From contig JACMLA010000172.1 of assembly GCA_014379815.1 (NCBI GenBank), positions 1-6,700 on the forward strand: DNA of 6,700 nt, written 5' to 3'. Both the position numbers and the translations under genes were made by a program. Positions 1-4,464 of this stretch are shown piece after piece. Each line of letters begins with the position of its first letter. Within the stretch, counting starts at the first letter, position 1. This DNA is from Bryobacteraceae bacterium. GTDB lineage: Bacteria > Acidobacteriota > Terriglobia > Bryobacterales > Bryobacteraceae. Below the pieces are notes generated by a model. It did no database searches and was not told the DNA's origin. It was given only the letters and a program-made list of their open reading frames with translations.

Positions 1-108
1 GAATTTGCCAACACCCTCACGGTCGAGACCGACCGCAGATCATCGCATCGTCATAATGGAAGCTGGCTGATCGAATTTCCTCCGCGCGGCCTGCGGATCA
101 TTGGATGA
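1..108 (+). CDS. C-terminal 35 residues of an unidentified protein (5' end outside window)
   Basis: Frame 1 is open from the window edge to a TGA at 106-108. It ends in residues like GSWLIEFPPRGLRIIG. The stop overlaps the ATG of the next gene (ATGA), the usual mark of translational coupling, and that is the main reason to believe the frame is coding. I do not recognise the family: the fragment is basic with a few aromatic residues and shows no motif. It is presumably an upstream member of the same operon as the FmdE-like and ThiE-like genes. Confidence 0.55.
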   Translation, partial: EFANTLTVETDRRSSHRHNGSWLIEFPPRGLRIIG

Positions 109-692
109 AGTCCTTCGAGGAGTACGTCGAACAAGCTCGCGTCGCCCACGGACACCTCTGCGCTGGTCAGATCCTGGGTGTTCGCATGGCACTCTTCGGC
201 ATCAATTTTCTGGGTATCCGGGACCCCTCGGGAACCGACCGAAAACGGCTGGTGACCTTTGTTGAGATCGATCGCTGCGCCACCGACGCTATAGGCGTGG
301 TGACCGGGTGTCGTCTCGGCAAAAGAGCGCTCAAGTTTCGCGATTGGGGAAAGATGGCTGCTACATTTTGCGATCTCGCGGCAAACCGCGCCATCCGCGT
401 AGTCGCTTTGGAAAGCTCCAAAGCTCGCGCGCGTGAACTATATCCTGACCTCAGCAGCAGTAACGAAGCTCAGATGATCGCCTACCGTCAGATGCCCGAC
501 GATGAGCTGTTCAGTCACCAGGCGGTGCTGGTTCGCATCGGGCCTGAAGATCTTCCCGGTTACAAGGCAGCGCGCATTGTGTGCGACGAGTGTGGCGAAG
601 GGATCAACTTTCATCGCGAAGTGATCGTGAACAATCAGACAAAGTGCCGGGCCTGCGCGGGCGAGCGATACTGGCAAGCCATCTCCACGTGA
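105..692 (+). CDS. FmdE family protein with C-terminal zinc ribbon
   Basis: This 195-residue protein matches the FmdE family, named from the molybdenum formylmethanofuran dehydrogenase operon of methanogens; the family's biochemical role in bacteria is not settled. Visible in the sequence: the N-terminal HGHLCAG motif (residues 15-21, His15, His17, Cys19), then EIDRCATDAIGVVTGCRLGKR (about 54-74, Cys58 and Cys69), and RDWGKMAATF (79-88), all family hallmarks and likely metal or cofactor ligands. The C-terminus carries a four-cysteine zinc ribbon (CDEC at 160-163, CRAC at 181-184). There is no signal peptide or membrane segment, so it is cytoplasmic. The ATG overlaps the upstream stop and its own TGA overlaps the GTG of thiE, so it is probably translated by coupling; no good Shine-Dalgarno is seen. 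Nothing in the window is a formylmethanofuran or molybdenum enzyme, so the historic family name should not be taken as function. Confidence 0.9.
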   Translation: MKSFEEYVEQARVAHGHLCAGQILGVRMALFGINFLGIRDPSGTDRKRLVTFVEIDRCATDAIGVVTGCRLGKRALKFRDWGKMAATFCDLAANRAIRVVALESSKARARELYPDLSSSNEAQMIAYRQMPDDELFSHQAVLVRIGPEDLPGYKAARIVCDECGEGINFHREVIVNNQTKCRACAGERYWQAIST

Positions 693-1231
693 TCCGCTGC
701 TACATCACCGACCGCAAAACCTGCAAGGGAGATCTCCTCGACAACATCGAGCGCGTTGCAAGGGACGGCGTCAACTGCATCCAGCTCCGCGAAAACGATC
801 TGACTGGCCGCGATCTGCTCCAGCTGACAGAACAAGCGCTGGCCCGCATCGTGAACACCCCGACCAAACTTCTCGTGAACGACCGCGCAGACATCGCTAT
901 AGCGGCGGGCGCGCATGGAGTCCACCTGAAGTCAACCCCGATCCCGCCTGCTGTGTACCGTCAACTTCTCCCGGAACATTTCATGCTGAGTGTGTCGTGT
1001 CACAACCTGGGTGAAATCCAGGAGGCCGAAGGTGCCGACGTGATCCTGTATAGCCCCATCTTTGCGTCGCCCGGTAAAGGCCAGCCCATCGGACTTGACG
1101 CCCTCAAGCAGGCAACAGGCATAACGAGTATTCCAATCCTTGCCCTGGGCGGAATTACAAATGAGAATGCTGTTTCGTGCCTCAGCGCGGGAGCCAGTGG
1201 CATAGCTGCGATTCGCTTGTTTCAGCCCTGA
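689..1231 (+). CDS. thiamine phosphate synthase-like (ThiE/TenI family) protein
   Basis: The 180-residue product is a TIM-barrel protein of the ThiE/TenI family. ThiE joins the thiazole phosphate and HMP-pyrophosphate to give thiamine phosphate; TenI is a thiazole tautomerase. Family motifs in order: CYITDR (4-9), IQLREND (31-37), LLVNDRADIAIAAGAHGVHL (61-80), SVSCHNLGEI (101-110), YSPIFASPGKG (121-131), LALGGIT (151-157) and GASGIAAI (168-175). The start chosen is GTG at 689, whose GTGA overlaps the FmdE stop; the frame is open upstream to 581, but using that would create a long unlikely overlap. Odd points: it is about 30 residues shorter than usual ThiE, the Lys of the QLREKD motif is Asn36, and the usual GQxD after the VHL strand is missing (KSTP at 81-84). 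The residue matching the TenI catalytic His appears to be Pro123. So family membership is sure, but ThiE versus TenI-like activity is not. Confidence 0.85.
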   Translation: MIRCYITDRKTCKGDLLDNIERVARDGVNCIQLRENDLTGRDLLQLTEQALARIVNTPTKLLVNDRADIAIAAGAHGVHLKSTPIPPAVYRQLLPEHFMLSVSCHNLGEIQEAEGADVILYSPIFASPGKGQPIGLDALKQATGITSIPILALGGITNENAVSCLSAGASGIAAIRLFQP

Positions 1232-1242
1232 AACGACGTTAA

Positions 1243-1278
1243 GGGACGGACGTCTGACCTCAAGCCTACGCCCGTCCC
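1243..1278. terminator. GC-rich hairpin between convergent genes, possible bidirectional terminator
   Basis: A perfect 7-bp inverted repeat (GGGACGG at 1243-1249, CCGTCCC at 1272-1278) encloses a 22-base loop and sits exactly between the thiE stop and the end of the opposing propeller gene. It could stop transcription from both sides. There is no clean U-tract, only ATTATT on the + side, and the loop is long, so it is a weak intrinsic-terminator candidate. Confidence 0.4.
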
Positions 1279-1300
1279 ATTATTCTGCAGATTGGAACAG

Positions 1301-2909
1301 CTAGCGGCGGCGGACTCTGAGGGTCAGTGTCGGGGAGGAAGAAGACCCGCCGCTATTGATCGCAGTGATCCTGTAAACATACGTGTTGCCCGGGATGGCG
1401 ATGTTGTCGGTGAAGGTAGTAACATTCGGGCTTACCTGACCTAGCCGGAACGCATCGGAGAAGTCTGTCGAATTGCTTCTTTCTATTAGGAAAGAAGCCT
1501 CGTTAGTGGAGTTATCGCGCCAGGTGAGAGTCACCGAGAAGGGCGCGATGGTGGGTGCGGCAAGAGCAGAGGGGGCGGCGGGCGCCTGCAGGACTATGGT
1601 GCTGTCGAGGTCGTAGCGGACGAGAGTTGCGTCGTTACGAACGCGGGAGAAAGCGCTGCCTCCGACGATCACCCGGCCATCTGGTTGCACAGCTGTGGCA
1701 GGGCTGAATACAGGATTTATCGAAAGATAGCCTAGCGTGCCGAATCGCCCGGTATCATTTCCAAATGTCTGGTCAAGCGACCCGTCGGGGAGATTGAGTC
1801 GCAGCAAGAGACCAGCTCCACTGTTGACGATAAGACGTCCGTTGGAGAGCACTGCTGAAACCAGGGATGTGGCTGAAGGACTGGGCGAAAATGCCTGGAA
1901 TCGACCGTTGGGGAAGTTGGTAAACGTGGTATCCCGCTGACCGTTAGGATTGAGCCGGGCCGCGACGATAGTATTATCGCCGTCGGGATTGAACCCGTCA
2001 CCTACTAGCAGCAGCTTTCCATCCGCTTGTGTGACCAGAGAAGTCACGCGGCTAACCAGATTTGGGAAGGCTACTGTAGAGAAACCCGCTGTTCCAAAAG
2101 TAGGATCGACGGCACCTGTGTTGGGGTCAAAACGTGCCGCCAGGAAATTGCTGCCCGAGGTACCGACAACCAGAAGCTTGCCATCCTGCAAGGTCGCATC
2201 GTAGAACGAGGCGAGGAAATTGGCACCGAATGGAATTTCCACCCGTCCTCCTGTTCCAAACAGGGTGTCCAGTGTGCCGTTCGCGTTGTAGGCGACCAGT
2301 GACAAACTGCCGCTGTTGGTTGTGAAGATGGTCCCCGACACAATCAGTCTGCCACTCGGGAGTAGTAGAACATTCTCGGCGGTCTCAGAGCGTCCGCCCG
2401 CCAGATCTGTAATTACGAGGCCGGCATTTCCGAACGTGGCGTCCGGGGAGCCGTCGCGGTTGAGCCGAACGATCACCAGGTCTGAGGGGCCGAAATTACG
2501 ATTCGCGGTAAACCCTACATACCCGTTACCAGCTACAACAATCTTTCCGTCTGACTGCAGAGCGAGGCTGGTGGCGAGATCAGAGCGATTTCCACCGAAA
2601 TCTACTTCGACTATGCCAGTACCGTTGAAGGACCGGTCGAGGCTGCCATCGGTGAGGTATCGGGCGACCAAAAAGTTGACGTTGACGTTGGAAAAGGGGC
2701 CCTTGTATCCCGCCGCTACGATCTTGCCATCGGGCTGGATTTTGACGTCGGTCCAGACCTGAGAGAAATTGGTCAGGCCGATACTTTACGACCCCACCAG
2801 AACCGAAAGTGCTGTCCTGGGCGCCGGTCCCGGCAAAGGCAGCTGAGGCCAGCAAGGATGATGCCAGCAGACCCGCTATGGCGAAAACCCGATTTGAAAT
2901 GATTTGCAT
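1301..2909 (-). CDS. secreted delta-60 repeat seven-bladed beta-propeller with FN3 domain, apparently frameshifted
   Basis: Read across one frame change, this gives about 535 residues. The ATG at 2909 has a good ribosome binding site and begins a signal peptide (basic Asn6-Arg7, hydrophobic 8-24, AFA cleavage motif before Gly27). Delta-60 (DUF5122) repeats follow: seven D-x-T-F-G-type motifs (AQDSTFGSGG, SLDRSFNGTG, SPDATFGNAG, TLDTLFGTGG, AVDPTFGTAG, QRDTTFTNFPNG, SLDQTFGNDTG) alternate with seven PDGKIVVAG-type motifs. The first TFG motif lies N-terminal of blade one and the last blade lacks one, consistent with a seven-bladed propeller closed by its N-terminus. A fibronectin type III domain fills about residues 442-535 (LTWRDNSTNEASFLIERS, YRITAINSGG) and ends RVRRR; no sorting signal is visible. 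The frame breaks near 2780-2788, where the downstream frame has TAA at 2788-2786. In this sequence only the first part, with the signal peptide, would be made. The likely role is an exported or surface protein; its ligand is unknown. Confidence 0.85.
2780..2788 (-). other. frameshift site in the propeller gene
   Basis: Upstream of this point (2909 to 2787) the frame encodes the signal peptide and DSTFGSGGVV; downstream (from 2785) the next frame encodes IGLTNFSQVWTDVKIQPDGKIVAAG. The two halves together make one standard delta-60 unit. Removing one A from the AAA run (2787-2785, minus strand) or adding two bases joins them without a stop. The first frame runs on with non-family sequence to a stop near 2580. 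I see no classical slippery heptamer, so an indel or sequence error is more likely than programmed frameshifting. Confidence 0.8.
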
Positions 2910-2914
2910 AAGTA

Positions 2915-2920
2915 ACTCCT
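2915..2920 (-). promoter_or_regulatory. ribosome binding site of the propeller gene
   Basis: AGGAGT on the minus strand lies six bases (counted from AGGAG) before the ATG at 2909. It fixes the start directly before the signal peptide, not at the earlier in-frame ATG at 2975, and shows that the 2671 TTG is internal. Confidence 0.75.
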
Positions 2921-2975
2921 GAAAACTGCGTTCTGATACAAGCGTAGTGCAGACTTTCAGTCGAAAATAGTGCAA

Positions 2976-3005
2976 ATTATGAAGGTTATCACCAGAAAGT
3001 GTAAA
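2976..3005 (-). promoter_or_regulatory. putative sigma-70 promoter of the propeller gene
   Basis: On the minus strand, TTTACA (3005-3000, one mismatch to TTGACA) is followed after 18 bases by CATAAT (2981-2976, one mismatch to TATAAT). Transcription would start near 2969 and give a leader of about 60 bases carrying the AGGAGT site. It lies in the only sizeable gap (2910-3066), which otherwise holds just a hairpin. This is a consensus match by eye; no start site is known. Confidence 0.45.
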
Positions 3006-3023
3006 ACTTAGTATCTCGGAGAC

Positions 3024-3051
3024 GGAGGTGAACCGTTAGTTGCCCACCTCC
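3024..3051 (-). terminator. stem-loop after the DinB-like gene, possible operon terminator
   Basis: A perfect 7-bp inverted repeat (GGAGGTG 3024-3030, CACCTCC 3045-3051) with a 14-base loop lies 15 bases beyond the end of the DinB-like gene and before the propeller promoter, where an operon terminator is expected. On the minus strand no U-run follows the stem (the U-rich side, TCTTTAT, is on the plus strand), so an intrinsic terminator is not certain. Confidence 0.35.
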
Positions 3052-3066
3052 TCTTTATCGGTGGGA

Positions 3067-3588
3067 CTAGGCTGCCTGCGCCTGCTGCATGAACTCAGGC
3101 ATCTCATCCGCGCTCGGGCCATAGCTGGAAGGCACCGCTACGTCCAGCAAGCGCAAGTAGACTCCAAACTGCCCGCGATGCTGATAGCAGTGATTGAACA
3201 ATATATTCCGCAGGAACGCAGCTCGTGGAATTGCAAGCAACTCTTTGCCATCCAGCGTCAAGCGCCAGGTTGCCTGCATAATCGCGTCGGTGAAGTCAGG
3301 CAGCGTGCTTCTGACGACCGCGATGCTGTTGTCGAAGGCATTTAGCACTTCCTGGACGCTCGACGGCTCGGGAAAGCTTGGAAACTCAGGCGCTGGAATC
3401 GTATCCTGCCGGGCCATTTCTACAATCCCGCCAGGTGTCATTGCGATGTGCAGAGCCAGCTGGCCGGCAGACATCGACTTTACGTGAGGTTTCCAGCTGA
3501 GCTTGTCTTCTGGTAGCCGCTCCAGAAACTTTCGTGTAATATGCGATTCCTGCTCGAACTCGGCGAGCATAGATTGTGCAAGTGTCAT
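3067..3588 (-). CDS. DinB/YfiT-superfamily putative metal-dependent protein
   Basis: A 173-residue four-helix-bundle protein of the DinB superfamily. Known members include thiol-dependent S-transferases (bacillithiol, mycothiol) and many uncharacterised proteins; they bind a divalent metal through three histidines. All three are visible: His47 (SAGQLALHIA), His133 and His137 (NHCYQHRGQ, the typical NHxxxHRGQ motif). The N-terminal LAEFEQESHITRKFLERLPEDKLSWKPH is also typical. The start at 3588 is chosen because AAGGAG lies six bases upstream; the earlier ATG at 3609 has no ribosome site and would place that AAGGAG inside the gene. It is cytoplasmic, with no signal peptide. It is third in the run SRPBCC-ArsR-DinB, 59 bases after the ArsR gene, so probably the same transcript. 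The substrate cannot be told from sequence. Confidence 0.88.
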   Translation of the reverse strand: MTLAQSMLAEFEQESHITRKFLERLPEDKLSWKPHVKSMSAGQLALHIAMTPGGIVEMARQDTIPAPEFPSFPEPSSVQEVLNAFDNSIAVVRSTLPDFTDAIMQATWRLTLDGKELLAIPRAAFLRNILFNHCYQHRGQFGVYLRLLDVAVPSSYGPSADEMPEFMQQAQAA

Positions 3589-3594
3589 CGTAAT

Positions 3595-3600
3595 CTCCTT
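3595..3600 (-). promoter_or_regulatory. ribosome binding site deciding the DinB-like start
   Basis: AAGGAG on the minus strand sits six bases upstream of the ATG at 3588. It is the strongest Shine-Dalgarno in this operon and favours 3588 over the in-frame ATG at 3609. Confidence 0.7.
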
Positions 3601-3647
3601 TATCCTCATGAATTACCGCATTGATTTACTGCCGCTAATCAGGGCTT

Positions 3648-3956
3648 TTACTTTGGCTTGAAATCGTCGTCGAGCCGCAGCAGTGTATCCGACCAGAACT
3701 CTTCGTACCGACTGACCCAACGCTCATAGATTTGCCGGATAGGGACGGCGTTTAACGAGTTCACTCGCTGCCGGCCTTCTTCGCGCGTATTGATCAGATC
3801 GGCCTGACGAAGCACCTCAATGTGCTTCATTACTCCGAAACGAGTCATTTCAGGAAACGCATCGACAATCTCGGTTGTCGTTCGGGACCCTTGACGCAAC
3901 AAGTCCAGGATCGCCCGGCGGGTGGGATCCGACAGCGCTTTCCAGACTGCGTCCAT
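3648..3956 (-). CDS. ArsR-family winged-helix transcriptional regulator
   Basis: A 102-residue one-domain repressor. The N-terminus WKALSDPTRRAILDLL (5-20) is the classic ArsR signature, followed by a helix-turn-helix with recognition helix TRFGVMKHIEVLRQADLI (38-55) and a wing around TREEGRQRV (57-65). There is no cysteine at all, so it is not a cysteine-based metal sensor of the ArsR/SmtB/CadC type; it belongs to the subgroup commonly encoded next to AHSA1/SRPBCC proteins, whose ligands are mostly unknown. It starts 12 bases after the SRPBCC stop, with no clear ribosome binding site of its own, suggesting coupled translation. The palindrome in the operon promoter (4414-4433) is its likely operator, giving negative autoregulation; that is inference from position. 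Confidence 0.92.
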   Translation of the reverse strand: MDAVWKALSDPTRRAILDLLRQGSRTTTEIVDAFPEMTRFGVMKHIEVLRQADLINTREEGRQRVNSLNAVPIRQIYERWVSRYEEFWSDTLLRLDDDFKPK

Positions 3957-3968
3957 TTGATCTGAATC

Positions 3969-4397
3969 TTACGAGAAGTCTTTTCTCAAGCCATCCAGAT
4001 AGTGCTGCCAGCCCGTGCCCACGTTTTCCCGAAGTTCGCGGTCAAAGAACCCTATTGCGCGATGGCGTAAAGTGACCCGGGTTCCACCGGATGTCTGGTC
4101 GAGGCGGACCTCCACGTGGTTCAAAGCCGGGTAAGACATAAACATGGGTCCACTCAGCTCGAGCACTGTCGGCGGCTTAATGACTTGCACGTGCCCCCAC
4201 AAATGACCGATGCCGTTGCCACGATCCCGAAACCAACGGCCGCCCGGCCAGTGCTCTAGGATCATCTGGAGAGACTCCCCATTGGGATTGGTGTTGCCGG
4301 CACCGAAGCGGTGCAGGACACCCTTGAAGACTTCGCCAATGTCGGCCTTTACTTCAATATGCTGCTCGTTGTCGAGCTTGATTTCTTCGACTGTCAT
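3969..4397 (-). CDS. SRPBCC/AHSA1-domain protein
   Basis: A 142-residue START-like (AHSA1, activator of Hsp90 ATPase homologue 1-like) protein. The fold forms a hydrophobic cavity for small ligands; bacterial members linked to ArsR genes have no agreed function. Typical features: IEVKADIGEVFKGVLHRFG (14-32), the LEHWPGGRWFRDRG stretch (47-60), GHVQVIKPPTVLELSGP (68-84), the strands HVEVRLDQ and GGTRVTLRHRAIG (94-116), and a long C-terminal helix with GWQHYLDGLRKDF (129-141). There is no signal peptide. It is the first gene of the three-gene operon. The ATG has no Shine-Dalgarno and the predicted transcription start is only a few bases upstream, so translation is probably leaderless. No other Met lies near the N-terminus, so the start is fairly secure. 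Confidence 0.88.
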   Translation of the reverse strand: MTVEEIKLDNEQHIEVKADIGEVFKGVLHRFGAGNTNPNGESLQMILEHWPGGRWFRDRGNGIGHLWGHVQVIKPPTVLELSGPMFMSYPALNHVEVRLDQTSGGTRVTLRHRAIGFFDRELRENVGTGWQHYLDGLRKDFS

Positions 4398-4407
4398 ACG
4401 TGAGTCG

Positions 4408-4436
4408 ATAGTAACGTGACCAAAACGTCACGTCAA
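4408..4436 (-). promoter_or_regulatory. promoter of the SRPBCC-ArsR-DinB operon
   Basis: On the minus strand TTGACG (4436-4431, five of six to consensus) is separated by exactly 17 bases from TACTAT (4413-4408, four of six). The expected start point is near 4400-4402, three to five bases before the ATG at 4397. Position, spacing and the palindrome in the spacer together support it. Confidence 0.6.
4414..4433. promoter_or_regulatory. palindromic operator, probable ArsR-family repressor site
   Basis: A perfect inverted repeat with 7-base arms (ACGTGAC, six-base centre CAAAAC, GTCACGT) fills the promoter spacer and overlaps part of the -35 box. A bound repressor would block RNA polymerase. A further partial half-site, ACGTGA, occurs at 4398-4403 on the same strand as the left arm, next to the start codon. 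Assignment to the ArsR protein encoded in this operon is inferred from position. Confidence 0.6.
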
Positions 4437-4464
4437 GATGTTTTTTGGGTCCCTACTATCCGTC

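Noticed and set aside
581..688. Upstream extension of the ThiE-like frame to 581
   Set aside because: It would overlap the FmdE gene by over 100 bases with non-family sequence; the GTG at 689 gives a GTGA overlap and a normal ThiE N-terminus.
2580..2671. TTG at 2671 as the true start of the propeller gene, and the first-frame tail to 2580 as real protein
   Set aside because: Family sequence (WTDVKIQPDGKIVAAG and NFLVARY) continues upstream of 2671 in the same frame without an RBS at that TTG, while the first-frame tail after 2787 matches no delta-60 pattern.
2675..2690. Short tandem GTTGAC repeat
   Set aside because: Fewer than three copies; it encodes NVNVN within a propeller strand and the frame is intact here, so no reason to call a contingency locus.
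2316..2762. 148-residue open frame on the + strand
   Set aside because: Antisense to the delta-60 repeats; its repeats merely mirror the propeller repeats.
4437..4464. A-rich run on the minus strand after uvrC as a terminator
   Set aside because: The run is A, not U, in the uvrC transcript and there is no stable stem before it.
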